A DNA stretch of 64,000 nt, from positions 434,001 to 498,000 of the forward strand of contig NZ_JBAWKC010000003.1 in NCBI RefSeq assembly GCF_044003965.1. The letters are read 5' to 3'. Shown here one piece after another: positions 1 through 8,120 of this stretch. Positions within the stretch are counted from its first letter, which is position 1. The number at the start of each line of letters is the position of its first letter. The stretch comes from Yeosuana aquiaggeris (GTDB lineage Bacteria > Bacteroidota > Bacteroidia > Flavobacteriales > Flavobacteriaceae). The position numbers and the translations under genes were made by a program. The notes beneath the pieces were generated by a model. It made no database searches. It was not told the origin of the DNA and was given only the letters and a program-made list of their open reading frames with translations.

Positions 1-345
1 TTATGCGATTTTACCGAAGAAGGAAACACAAAAGGATTAGGCATTTTTAATACTCAGGTTAAACGATTTTCAAATAAAGTAAAAGTACCTCAAATGGGTT
101 GGAATATAATCAAAGATTTAAAGTCTGAATTATTTACGGGTATTAAAGAAAACGAATATATGTATTTAGTGCATAGTTATTATGCTGAACAATGTGAACA
201 AGCCATTGCTACAACGGATTATGATATAAATTATGCGTCAGCCTTACAACATAATAATTTTTTTGGAGTACAGTTTCATCCGGAAAAGAGTAGCTTCGCA
301 GGAGAAAGAATTTTAGAAAACTTTTTAAAGTTAGATATTAAATAG
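1..345 (+). CDS. hisH: Imidazole glycerol phosphate synthase, glutaminase subunit HisH (3' part)
   Basis: The frame is open from base 1, so only the C-terminal 114 codons are present and the start lies left of the window. HisH hydrolyses glutamine and passes ammonia to HisF during histidine synthesis. The class I amidotransferase motif FHPEKS near residue 92 of the fragment supplies the catalytic His and Glu; the catalytic Cys must lie upstream, outside the window. HSYYAE and PQMGWN are also typical of HisH. The stop lies two bases before hisA, whose product together with HisF confirms the assignment. The first ATG visible here (94) is internal and is not the real start. Confidence 0.93.
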   Translation, partial: LCDFTEEGNTKGLGIFNTQVKRFSNKVKVPQMGWNIIKDLKSELFTGIKENEYMYLVHSYYAEQCEQAIATTDYDINYASALQHNNFFGVQFHPEKSSFAGERILENFLKLDIK

Positions 346-347
346 AC

Positions 348-1082
348 ATGAGAATAATACCTGCCATAGATATTATAGACGGAAAATGCGTTCGCCTGAC
401 ACGAGGAGATTACGAAACAAAAAAGGTGTATAATGAAAACCCTCTGGAAGTTGCAAAAGCTTTTGAAGCTTCTGGTATAGAATATTTGCATTTAGTTGAT
501 TTAGATGGTGCCAAGGCTCATCATATTGTCAATTATAAGGTTTTAGAACAAATAGCCTCTAAAACAAGTTTGAAAATAGATTTTGGTGGTGGTCTTAAGG
601 CTGATGAAGACATCCTTATTGCCTTTAATTCTGGAGCTAAACAAATAACGGGAGGTAGTATTGCTGTCAAAGACCCAAAAACCTTTGAATCATGGATTTC
701 AAAATATGGAGCCACTAAAATAATTTTAGGCGCAGATAGCGATCATGGTAAAGTTTCAATAAGTGGATGGATGGAGAGAAGTCAAGAAGATTTAATACCA
801 TTTATTAAAGAGTATCAAAAAAAGCGTATTCAATATGTGATTTGTACTGATATTTCAAAAGATGGCATGTTAGGGGGGCCATCTATAGAATTATACAAAC
901 AAATTATTTCAGAATGCAGCAACAGTAGTTTTGGTCAATCCATTAAACTAATTGCCTCTGGAGGTATTTCATCAATTGAAGAAATACCTGTTTTAAAAGA
1001 CATAGGCTGTGAAGGCGTGATCATAGGTAAAGCTATTTATGAGAACAGAATTAGTTTAAAACAACTTGAAAAATACGTATAA
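348..1082 (+). CDS. hisA: Phosphoribosylformimino-5-aminoimidazole carboxamide ribotide isomerase HisA
   Basis: HisA catalyses the Amadori isomerisation of ProFAR to PRFAR, the step before HisHF. The 244-residue length is normal for this (beta/alpha)8 barrel. The N-terminal strand IPAIDIIDGKCVRL carries the catalytic Asp at residue 8, and the second catalytic Asp is in CTDISKDGML near residue 166. The phosphate-binding glycines are seen in DFGGGL and in ASGGISS and GVIIGKA near the C terminus. It starts two bases after hisH and is followed by hisF after 15 bases, in one operon. Confidence 0.96.
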   Translation: MRIIPAIDIIDGKCVRLTRGDYETKKVYNENPLEVAKAFEASGIEYLHLVDLDGAKAHHIVNYKVLEQIASKTSLKIDFGGGLKADEDILIAFNSGAKQITGGSIAVKDPKTFESWISKYGATKIILGADSDHGKVSISGWMERSQEDLIPFIKEYQKKRIQYVICTDISKDGMLGGPSIELYKQIISECSNSSFGQSIKLIASGGISSIEEIPVLKDIGCEGVIIGKAIYENRISLKQLEKYV

Positions 1083-1097
1083 TTCAAAGTTTAAAGT

Positions 1098-1853
1098 ATG
1101 CTTACAAAAAGAATCATTCCCTGTTTGGATATAAAAAATGGCAGAACTGTAAAAGGGGTCAATTTTGTAGATCTAAGAGATGCTGGTAATCCAGTGGAAT
1201 TAGCTAAGCAGTACGCTGATTTGGGTGCTGATGAATTAGTTTTTTTAGATATTTCAGCAACTTTAGAAGGCCGAGCAACCACTTTAGATATGGTGCTTCA
1301 TGTGGCAGAGCAGGTCAATATTCCTTTTACAGTGGGTGGTGGTATTTCGTCAATAGAAGATGTAGACGCCTTATTACAATGTGGTGCTGACAAAGTTTCT
1401 ATCAATTCTTCGGCTGTAAAAAGACCTGAATTGATTAATGAGTTGTCAAATAAATTTGGAAGCCAATGTGTGGTAGTGGCTATTGATGCCAAGCAAGTCG
1501 ATAATCATTGGAAAGTACATTTAGCAGGCGGAAGTATTCCAACAGAACTTGACTTATTTGAATGGGCTAAGGAAGTTGAGCAACGTGGTGCAGGCGAAAT
1601 TTTATTTACTTCAATGAATCATGACGGTACCAAAAATGGTTTTGCAAATGAAGCTTTGGCAAAATTATCTGAAGAGTTGAACATTCCCATTATAGCTTCA
1701 GGAGGCGCAGGTAATGTGCAACATTTTATTGACACTTTCAAGATAGGGAAAGCGGATGCGGCTTTGGCAGCAAGTGTGTTTCATTTTGGAGAAATAATGA
1801 TTCCAGAATTGAAAAAAGAATTAAAAAATAATAACATAGAAGTACGATTATAA
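1098..1853 (+). CDS. hisF: Imidazole glycerol phosphate synthase, cyclase subunit HisF
   Basis: HisF joins ammonia from HisH to PRFAR, giving imidazole glycerol phosphate and AICAR. It is a 251-residue barrel of normal length and distant kin of HisA. The catalytic aspartates are in IPCLDIKNGRTVKGVNF (residue 11) and in VVAIDAK (about residue 130). Phosphate sites are TVGGGISS and IASGGAGN. It sits between hisA and hisIE, nine bases before the latter, as expected for the Bacteroidota histidine operon. Confidence 0.97.
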   Translation: MLTKRIIPCLDIKNGRTVKGVNFVDLRDAGNPVELAKQYADLGADELVFLDISATLEGRATTLDMVLHVAEQVNIPFTVGGGISSIEDVDALLQCGADKVSINSSAVKRPELINELSNKFGSQCVVVAIDAKQVDNHWKVHLAGGSIPTELDLFEWAKEVEQRGAGEILFTSMNHDGTKNGFANEALAKLSEELNIPIIASGGAGNVQHFIDTFKIGKADAALAASVFHFGEIMIPELKKELKNNNIEVRL

Positions 1854-1861
1854 TTTAAATC

Positions 1862-2455
1862 ATGAAAATAAAATATAATAATGAAGGACTAGTGCCTGCT
1901 ATCATACAAGATGCCAAAACAAAGCATGTTTTAATGCTGGGATATATGAATGAGGAGGCCTTCCAAAAAACAGTATCTACCAAGCAAGTGACCTTTTTTA
2001 GCAGGAGCAAACAGCGCTTATGGACAAAAGGAGAAGAAAGTGGAAATTTTTTACAACTTATAGATATTAAAAATGACTGTGATAATGATACCTTGTTAGT
2101 TCAGGCAAATCCTGTCGGACCTACTTGTCATAAGGGAAGTGATACCTGTTGGAATGAATTAAATAGTCAAAACTTTGGTTTTTTAACACAACTTGAAAGT
2201 GTTATAAAAAATAGGAAAGAAAATGCCGAAGCCGAAAATTCTTATGTCGCTTCACTATTTAAAAAGGGAATCAATAAGATTGCTCAAAAAGTAGGAGAAG
2301 AAGCCGTTGAAGTTGTTATTGAAGCAAAAGATGCCAATGATCACTTATTTTTGGAAGAAAGTGCTGATTTATTATTTCATTATTTAATATTACTTCAGGC
2401 AAAAGGATTTAAACTTGAAGATATTGTCCAGGTTCTTGAAAAACGGCACAAATAA
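1862..2455 (+). CDS. hisIE: Bifunctional phosphoribosyl-AMP cyclohydrolase / phosphoribosyl-ATP pyrophosphatase HisIE
   Basis: The protein has two fused domains that carry out steps 2 and 3 of histidine synthesis. The HisI half (about 1-105) shows the Mg-binding DCDND cluster at residues 72-76 and the zinc cysteines in PTCHKGSDTCW (C89 and C96). The HisE half (about 110-197) is the all-alpha MazG-like domain, with KVGEEAVEVVIEAK and EESADLLFHYL carrying the acidic metal ligands. At 197 residues it is complete. It is the last gene of the operon: a strong hairpin terminator follows after seven bases. Confidence 0.96.
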   Translation: MKIKYNNEGLVPAIIQDAKTKHVLMLGYMNEEAFQKTVSTKQVTFFSRSKQRLWTKGEESGNFLQLIDIKNDCDNDTLLVQANPVGPTCHKGSDTCWNELNSQNFGFLTQLESVIKNRKENAEAENSYVASLFKKGINKIAQKVGEEAVEVVIEAKDANDHLFLEESADLLFHYLILLQAKGFKLEDIVQVLEKRHK

Positions 2456-2462
2456 TTAAAAT

Positions 2463-2494
2463 AAAAAAGACCTTAATTAATTAAGGTCTTTTTT
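2463..2494. terminator. Bidirectional hairpin terminator
   Basis: A perfect 14-base inverted repeat (AAAAAAGACCTTAA, loop TTAA, then its complement) with A and T tracts on the outer sides lies between the stop codons of hisIE (+) and the minus-strand gene at 2515-2949. It can end transcription from both sides. Confidence 0.85.
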
Positions 2495-2514
2495 ATTTTA
2501 ATACTACTTTCAGA

Positions 2515-2949
2515 TCAATTCAACCAGCCGTTGGTGTCTACTTTTCTTGAATAATAAACCAAAAAAGCTCCTATAAATACTACCAAAATGGGCATTATTA
2601 AACCACCAGGGCCATATACTTCCAAAGATTTACTTAAGAATACATTATTGATCATCTGAACTACAATACCCGAAAAGGAAATTACTAATACAATTTTTGC
2701 CCATCGTTTTCTCAGTAATAACAATAAACATCCTAATGCCCCTCCCCAAACTGCCAAGGCGAAGGCAGCAGTAGCCCATGCGGGTACATCCAGATATATG
2801 GCTTGTTCAGGCTCAGGTAATGATTGTAAGGTCTCTTCAGACATAAATGCCTGAGCTAAATAGGCCAATACTCCTAACACATTCCAAAAAAGGGCAATAC
2901 CACTTATAACCCAAAAACTTGTTGTAGGATTTTTTGTGTTTTCATTCAT
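2515..2949 (-). CDS. Uncharacterised four-helix membrane protein
   Basis: A 144-residue protein with about four hydrophobic segments (roughly residues 12-34, 55-79, 83-104 and 113-133) and short polar loops; the first loop is acidic (SEETLQSLPEPEQ). It begins MNENTKNPTTSFW and has no signal cleavage site. Small proteins of this look are common in Flavobacteriaceae and are sometimes labelled 'sugar transporter', a label I see nothing to support. It is monocistronic and convergent with the histidine operon. The function is unknown. Confidence 0.75.
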   Translation of the reverse strand: MNENTKNPTTSFWVISGIALFWNVLGVLAYLAQAFMSEETLQSLPEPEQAIYLDVPAWATAAFALAVWGGALGCLLLLLRKRWAKIVLVISFSGIVVQMINNVFLSKSLEVYGPGGLIMPILVVFIGAFLVYYSRKVDTNGWLN

Positions 2950-3053
2950 ATAAAATAATTTTAGTTCGTTATTTTGTTATACAATTTATAAAATTTTTGT
3001 CATAATTGATAAAATAACTTACATTCAGTACATTTAAATTCCCTATCAAAGTT

Positions 3054-3830
3054 TTGAAAAAATACTACTATGTAATCACTGTTCAATTTTTAGGTTATCG
3101 TTTTCATGGTTGGCAAAAACAACCGCATGTAAAAACAGTACATTTGATGATTGATAAAACTTTAAAATTTATTTTAGAGAAAAAGTCCTTTAAAACACTT
3201 GGATCAGGAAGAACCGATGCGATGGTCTCTGCTCAAGAAGCAGCTTTTGAGCTGTTTTTACAGGAACCACTTGATGATTTTGACAATTTCATGGAATTAT
3301 TCAATCAAAACTTACCACAGGATATTAGGGCTCTTAAAATTAGAGAAGTGGATCAAGATTTTAATATAATACAGAATTCAAAAATAAAAGAATACTTGTA
3401 TTTATTTTCTCAAGGAAGTAAAAACCACCCATTTTGTGCACCTTTAATGACCACTATACTTGAACCTTTAGATATAGAATTGATGAAACAAGGGGCTAAA
3501 TGTTTTGAAGGACATCATAACTTTAAAACATATGCTTTTAGAGCAACCAATGAAGGTGTTTATAATAGAACCTTAGAAACCTGTGAGTTATTTGAAAACA
3601 ACCTGTTTAGTGCTAATTTTTTTCCTGAAAAAAGCTATATTTTAAAAGTAAAAGGCAAAGGTTTTATGAGAAATCAAATACGTTTAATGATGGGGGCCTT
3701 AATTAAATTAGGCAGAGGAGAAATTTCTTTGGAGTATATTGAAAACAGTTTGAAACCCGAAAGTGAAGAAATCATGGATTATATTGCGCCGGCTTCAGGG
3801 CTAATCCTAAATAAAATAGAATTTATATAG
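3054..3830 (+). CDS. Divergent TruA-family tRNA pseudouridine synthase
   Basis: 258 residues with the TruA fold signatures: FLGYRFHGWQKQP near the N terminus, the catalytic Asp in GSGRTDAMVSAQ (about residue 56), and GKGFMRNQIRLMMGAL near residue 202. The family converts uridines 38-40 of tRNA anticodon arms to pseudouridine. The segment after the catalytic Asp reads AMVSA where canonical TruA has AGVHA, so this is a divergent paralogue and its target may differ. The start is TTG at 3054; no ATG fits the conserved N terminus, which begins only a few residues later. It stands alone on this strand. Confidence 0.8.
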   Translation: MKKYYYVITVQFLGYRFHGWQKQPHVKTVHLMIDKTLKFILEKKSFKTLGSGRTDAMVSAQEAAFELFLQEPLDDFDNFMELFNQNLPQDIRALKIREVDQDFNIIQNSKIKEYLYLFSQGSKNHPFCAPLMTTILEPLDIELMKQGAKCFEGHHNFKTYAFRATNEGVYNRTLETCELFENNLFSANFFPEKSYILKVKGKGFMRNQIRLMMGALIKLGRGEISLEYIENSLKPESEEIMDYIAPASGLILNKIEFI

Positions 3831-4023
3831 TTTTCATTTTAAACGCTCAAAGTTCCCGTTTTTTACTCAATTTATTATTTGTTATATGTGAATTTTGCAA
3901 CTCTTAGCAAAAAACCTATAACAGATCAGATAGCTTATATAGCCATCTTTGTGGTAAGATATTTAGTTTAAGACTATAGGATCTAAATATTACTATATTA
4001 ATTTAACTTAAAAAAACAAACAA

Positions 4024-4578
4024 ATGAAAAATTTACTATTATTTCTAGCAATAATACTTTCAGGGAATTTATTTGCACAAGAAAAACCAAAAGAAGTAAA
4101 ACAAGAAACTGAAGTAAAAACGATTACAACAAAAGACGAAAATAAAACTACCGAAAAGAAAATAAAAGTAGTAACTCGTGAAACAAATTCAGTTGAATTA
4201 GATGATAAGGATAAAAACAAAACTAACCAAGATCGTATCGAAGCAACTAAGAAAGTCAAAAAAACAGTTTTTATTGACAACGATAGTGACGATAATTATG
4301 ATTTTTTAACAGAAGAAACTTACTATGTTTTAGGTGATGAAAAATATATGTTTACGCCAAATAAAAGAGGTTTTGATATTGCTTTTGATAAAAACAAAGA
4401 AAATAATAAATTTAATAAAGTTGGAAAAGCATGGACAACTAGTACCAATAACTATTATATTTTAAATGGAGACATGCACTCAGGGATTGGTTATTTTGAT
4501 GCAAATGGAAATTTTGCTATTGAATACTATAATAAAGACACAGATGAAGTTGAAGTAAAAACATATATGAAAAATTAA
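4024..4578 (+). CDS. Secreted lysine- and acid-rich protein of unknown function
   Basis: 184 residues with a clear signal peptide (MKNLLLFLAIILSGNLFAQ, cleavage after residue 19). The mature N-terminal third (about 20-85) is a highly charged, low-complexity stretch rich in Lys, Glu, Thr and Asp, probably extended or helical. The C-terminal part (about 95-184) is richer in Tyr, Phe, Gly and Asn. It is probably periplasmic or surface-exposed. It is single, with its own strong terminator downstream. I do not recognise a family. Confidence 0.75.
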   Translation: MKNLLLFLAIILSGNLFAQEKPKEVKQETEVKTITTKDENKTTEKKIKVVTRETNSVELDDKDKNKTNQDRIEATKKVKKTVFIDNDSDDNYDFLTEETYYVLGDEKYMFTPNKRGFDIAFDKNKENNKFNKVGKAWTTSTNNYYILNGDMHSGIGYFDANGNFAIEYYNKDTDEVEVKTYMKN

Positions 4579-4600
4579 GTTTTCAAATAATGTTAACTAA

Positions 4601-4637
4601 ATACAAAAAGTCCCGAATGAATCGGGACTTTTTGTAT
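4601..4637 (+). terminator. Rho-independent terminator
   Basis: A perfect 16-base stem (left arm ATACAAAAAGTCCCGA at 4601-4616, right arm 4622-4637) with a five-base loop and a T-rich right arm lies 23 bases after the stop of the gene at 4024-4578. Confidence 0.88.
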
Positions 4638-4663
4638 TTTAGAAAAAAATATAATTACTAGAT

Positions 4664-5341
4664 ATGAATATTACTATTTCACCATCTGTATTTGACTTCT
4701 TAAAAAAATTAGAAAAAAATAATAATCGTGAATGGTTTAATGCACATAAAAAAGAGTTTAAGTCTATTGAAACCGATATCAAAAAAATTTACAATGTTGT
4801 TTTTGATAATTTAAAAACTCATGACGATGTTGATAAGGTTAAAATTTTTAGAATATATCGAGATGTTCGTTTCTCAAAGAACAAACAACCCTATAAAACC
4901 CATTTTGGGGGCTCTTTTCTTCGAGTAAAACCAGGTTTAAGAGGCGGTTATTATTTACATATTGCTCCAAATAATGAATCATTTATTGCAACAGGTTTTT
5001 GGGAGCCAAATAAAGAAGATTTACTTAGAATTCGAAAGGAGTTTGAAATGGATGATGAAGAAATTAGAAATATAATCAATGAGAAATCATTTAAAAATAT
5101 TTGGGGAGATCTGGTTGGAGATGAACTTAAATCAGCACCAAAAGGTTTTAACAAAGAACACCAAGCCATTGATTTGATAAGAAAAAAACAATATATTTTC
5201 ACAAAAAAATATACGGATACAGAAGTACTGGACGCTGATTTTTTATCAGACATCAATACGGCATTTCAAGCCATTCGCCCTTATTTTAATTATATGAGTG
5301 ATGCCCTAACTACTGATTTGAATGGTGTTTCCTTAATATAA
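4664..5341 (+). CDS. DUF2461 domain-containing protein
   Basis: 225 residues matching the DUF2461 family over the full length: N-terminal FLKKLEKNNNREWFNAHK, the central RIYRDVRFSKNKQPYKTHFG and the aromatic GGYYLHIAPNNESFIATGFW. The family is soluble, widespread in Bacteroidota, and of unknown function. It starts 27 bases after the preceding terminator. It converges with the minus-strand gene at 5344-5760; the two stop codons are only two bases apart. Confidence 0.88.
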   Translation: MNITISPSVFDFLKKLEKNNNREWFNAHKKEFKSIETDIKKIYNVVFDNLKTHDDVDKVKIFRIYRDVRFSKNKQPYKTHFGGSFLRVKPGLRGGYYLHIAPNNESFIATGFWEPNKEDLLRIRKEFEMDDEEIRNIINEKSFKNIWGDLVGDELKSAPKGFNKEHQAIDLIRKKQYIFTKKYTDTEVLDADFLSDINTAFQAIRPYFNYMSDALTTDLNGVSLI

Positions 5342-5343
5342 AT

Positions 5344-5760
5344 CTAAACAGCGTCTAAAAATTCTGACCGAACAATCAATTGAATATTGCTAATTAATCT
5401 GTCTTTTACAATACCCATCATGCGTTTGTTTAAAGCCGAGGAATTTTGGATATAAATTAAATATTCATCAACTGTAAAAAAGCCAATAATAATGCCTTTC
5501 AATGAGTTTCTGAATTTAATATCTCTTTGAATAGAATTTTCAATATAGCTGATTTTCTTTTCAACAGTTAAATCATAAAATGAACATTTATATTTATTTA
5601 CATAGTTTTTGAAAACTTCAATAAGTAAATCATTTTGGAGTTTAATGATTGGTCTTAGTACTATGTTTTGAAACCGTTCATCATTACTCATATTCTCATT
5701 TATTGTTGCCGTTAAAATTTCGGGTCGAATAGCTTTAAGGTCAGATTGTCTTGTGTTCAT
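5344..5760 (-). CDS. Conserved small flavobacterial protein, function unknown
   Basis: A 138-residue soluble, predicted mostly helical protein without signal peptide or membrane helix. The segments RPIIKLQNDLLIEVFKNYV, KKISYIENSIQRDIKFRN and SALNKRMMGIVKDRL look like a conserved family found across Flavobacteriaceae, where entries are often labelled 'glyoxalase'. I see no glyoxalase metal ligands to justify that name. It is monocistronic and convergent with the DUF2461 gene. Confidence 0.75.
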   Translation of the reverse strand: MNTRQSDLKAIRPEILTATINENMSNDERFQNIVLRPIIKLQNDLLIEVFKNYVNKYKCSFYDLTVEKKISYIENSIQRDIKFRNSLKGIIIGFFTVDEYLIYIQNSSALNKRMMGIVKDRLISNIQLIVRSEFLDAV

Positions 5761-6073
5761 GGCGTTGGAATTTTTTTAAAATTATAAATTTATGAAGCTA
5801 AATGAATGGAATGCATTTATACTTTTTAACCAGTTTATTAACAAATAAAAAAAAGCACCTTTTAAATTTGTAAGCAAACAATCAATTCTATTGAGATAAA
5901 ATCGATTTTTTCTCATTCCATTAATAATACTATAAAAATGTTGGAATAATTCTCGTAACATTTGCTATTATGATGAAAAAAGGGTTCATTTTTATAAATT
6001 TGCCATCCTAATGCTTGATCTAATGTAATTATTATTTTATGTTCAAGTTTCAATTTTAAATTTTTAGATTTTT
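5761..6073. other. Intergenic region upstream of the leucine operon
   Basis: 313 AT-rich bases between two divergently transcribed genes. TAAATTTG occurs at 5863-5870 and 5995-6002 and could serve as a -7 element for leuC, but no TTG lies 17-23 bases upstream of either copy. No convincing terminator-antiterminator pair or riboswitch is visible. Confidence 0.4.
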
Positions 6074-7468
6074 ATGAGCAAAACATTGTTTGACAAAGTA
6101 TGGGATTCACACGTAGTTAGAAAAATTGAAGGTGGACCGGATGTATTTTTTATTGATCGCCATTTTATTCATGAAGTAACAAGCCCTGTGGCTTTTCTTG
6201 GATTAAAGAGTAGAGGCTTAAAAGTCATGTATCCGGAAAGAACTTTTGCAACGGCCGATCACAATACCCCTACAATTAATCAACATTTACCAGTTGAAGA
6301 TCCATTATCTGCTAATCAATTAAAAGCTTTAGAAGATAATTCAAATGAATATGGAATAAGTCATTGGGGATTAGGACATCAAAAAAACGGTATTGTACAT
6401 GTGGTAGGACCTGAAAACGGTATAACCTTCCCAGGAGCTACTATTGTTTGCGGCGATTCTCACACCTCTACCCATGGTGCTTTTGGTGCCATTGCATTCG
6501 GAATTGGTACTTCAGAAGTTGAAATGGTACTTTCTACGCAATGTATTATGCAACCAAAGCCTAAAAAAATGCGCATTAATGTGAATGGGCAATTAGGTAA
6601 AGGGGTTACTCCTAAAGATGTGGCTTTATATATTATTTCAAAATTATCTACTTCTGGTGCAACAGGTTATTTTGTTGAATACGCTGGTAATGTGTTTGAA
6701 AACATGACTATGGAAGGACGTATGACTGTTTGTAACTTATCTATCGAGATGGGTGCACGTGGTGGTATGATTGCTCCTGATGAAACCACTTTCGCTTACT
6801 TAAAAGGAAAACCATTATCACTTAAAGGTAAAGATTGGGATAAAGCCGTCGCTCATTGGAGAACATTAAAAACTGAAGAGGGCGCTATTTTTGATAAAGA
6901 ATTAAATTTTAATGCTAGCGATATTGAACCTATGATTACCTATGGAACAAATCCTGGTATGGGTATGGGTATTTCAAAACATATTCCTAATGCAGATGCC
7001 ATTGAAGGTGGTATTGCCACGTACAAAAAATCATTAGATTATATGGGTTACAATGAGAATGACTCTATGATCGGTAAAAAAATTGATTATGTCTTTTTAG
7101 GAAGTTGTACTAATGGCAGAATTGAAGATTTTAGAGCTTTTGCATCTATTGTTAAAGGAAAGAAAAAGGCAGATAATGTTACAGCCTGGTTAGTTCCTGG
7201 TTCGCATGAAGTAGAAGCTAAAATTCAGGAAGAAGGCATTTTGGATATTCTTACGGCAGCAGGTTTCACTTTAAGACAACCTGGTTGTTCTGCTTGTTTA
7301 GCGATGAATGATGATAAAATACCTGCTGGAAAATATGCAGTGAGTACTTCAAACAGAAACTTTGAAGGTCGTCAAGGCCCAGGGTCAAGAACCTTATTGG
7401 CCAGCCCATTAGTAGCGGCAGCCGCGGCTGTAACAGGCGTAGTAACTGATCCTAGAGACTTATTATAA
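6074..7468 (+). CDS. leuC: 3-isopropylmalate dehydratase large subunit LeuC
   Basis: An aconitase-family [4Fe-4S] enzyme that, with LeuD, isomerises 2-isopropylmalate to 3-isopropylmalate in leucine synthesis. The 464-residue length is usual. CGDSHTSTHGAFGA (about residue 130) and the three cluster cysteines are present: one in LGSCTNGR (about 347) and two in PGCSACLAMNDD (about 407 and 410). The C terminus NFEGRQGPGSRTLLASP is typical. It is the first gene of a four-gene operon with leuD, a leuA-like gene and leuB. A few minor paralogues act on homoaconitate or citraconate, but the context favours leucine. Confidence 0.96.
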   Translation: MSKTLFDKVWDSHVVRKIEGGPDVFFIDRHFIHEVTSPVAFLGLKSRGLKVMYPERTFATADHNTPTINQHLPVEDPLSANQLKALEDNSNEYGISHWGLGHQKNGIVHVVGPENGITFPGATIVCGDSHTSTHGAFGAIAFGIGTSEVEMVLSTQCIMQPKPKKMRINVNGQLGKGVTPKDVALYIISKLSTSGATGYFVEYAGNVFENMTMEGRMTVCNLSIEMGARGGMIAPDETTFAYLKGKPLSLKGKDWDKAVAHWRTLKTEEGAIFDKELNFNASDIEPMITYGTNPGMGMGISKHIPNADAIEGGIATYKKSLDYMGYNENDSMIGKKIDYVFLGSCTNGRIEDFRAFASIVKGKKKADNVTAWLVPGSHEVEAKIQEEGILDILTAAGFTLRQPGCSACLAMNDDKIPAGKYAVSTSNRNFEGRQGPGSRTLLASPLVAAAAAVTGVVTDPRDLL

Positions 7469-7519
7469 TCATTGACTTTTAATAAACATATCAACGATTA
7501 AACAATTAAACAAAACAAA

Positions 7520-8116
7520 ATGGCATACGATAAATTTAAAGTTCTAACAAGTAAAGCGGTTCCATTACCATTAGAAAATGTCGATACAGATCAAATTATT
7601 CCCGCTCGGTTTTTAAAAGCTACGGAGCGTAAAGGATTTGGCGACAATTTGTTTAGAGATTGGAGATATAACAACGATAATACGCCTAAAGAAAGTTTTG
7701 TATTAAATAATCCTATTTATAGTGGCAAAATTTTAGTTGGTGGCAAGAATTTTGGTTCTGGTTCTTCCAGAGAACATGCTGCTTGGGCTATTTATGATTA
7801 TGGATTTCGTTGTGTAGTATCAAGTTTCTTTGCAGATATTTTTAGAAATAACTGTTTAAATATAGGCGTTTTGCCGGTACAGGTTACTCCTGAGTTTTCA
7901 GAACAAATATTCAACGCTATTTATGAGGATCCAAATACTGAAATAGAAATTAATCTTCCAAATCAAACAATAACTATTCTTTCAACAGGAGCGCAAGAGT
8001 CTTTTGAAATTAATAGTTATAAGAAAGATAATATGCTAAATGGTTTTGATGATATTGATTATCTTCAAAATATAAAAGGTGACATTGAATCGTTTGCAAA
8101 TAAGCTTTTGTTATAA
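7520..8116 (+). CDS. leuD: 3-isopropylmalate dehydratase small subunit LeuD
   Basis: The 198-residue swivelling-domain partner of LeuC. ENVDTDQIIPARFLKAT at the N terminus and GKNFGSGSSREHAAWA (about residue 78) are the LeuD signatures; the latter contributes substrate-binding Ser and Arg. FRNNCLNIGVLPV is also conserved. It follows leuC after 51 bases and ends four bases before the next gene, which suggests coupled expression. Confidence 0.96.
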   Translation: MAYDKFKVLTSKAVPLPLENVDTDQIIPARFLKATERKGFGDNLFRDWRYNNDNTPKESFVLNNPIYSGKILVGGKNFGSGSSREHAAWAIYDYGFRCVVSSFFADIFRNNCLNIGVLPVQVTPEFSEQIFNAIYEDPNTEIEINLPNQTITILSTGAQESFEINSYKKDNMLNGFDDIDYLQNIKGDIESFANKLLL

Positions 8117-8120
8117 TTAA

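Noticed and set aside
5863..6002. TAAATTTG boxes as leuC promoters
   Set aside because: No TTG or TTTG lies 17-23 bases upstream of either box, so I only mention them in the intergenic entry.
6011..6028. Short open frame MLDLM with two Leu codons upstream of leuC, as a possible leucine attenuator peptide
   Set aside because: It is only five codons long, and no terminator-antiterminator hairpin follows before leuC; such attenuators are not well established in this phylum.
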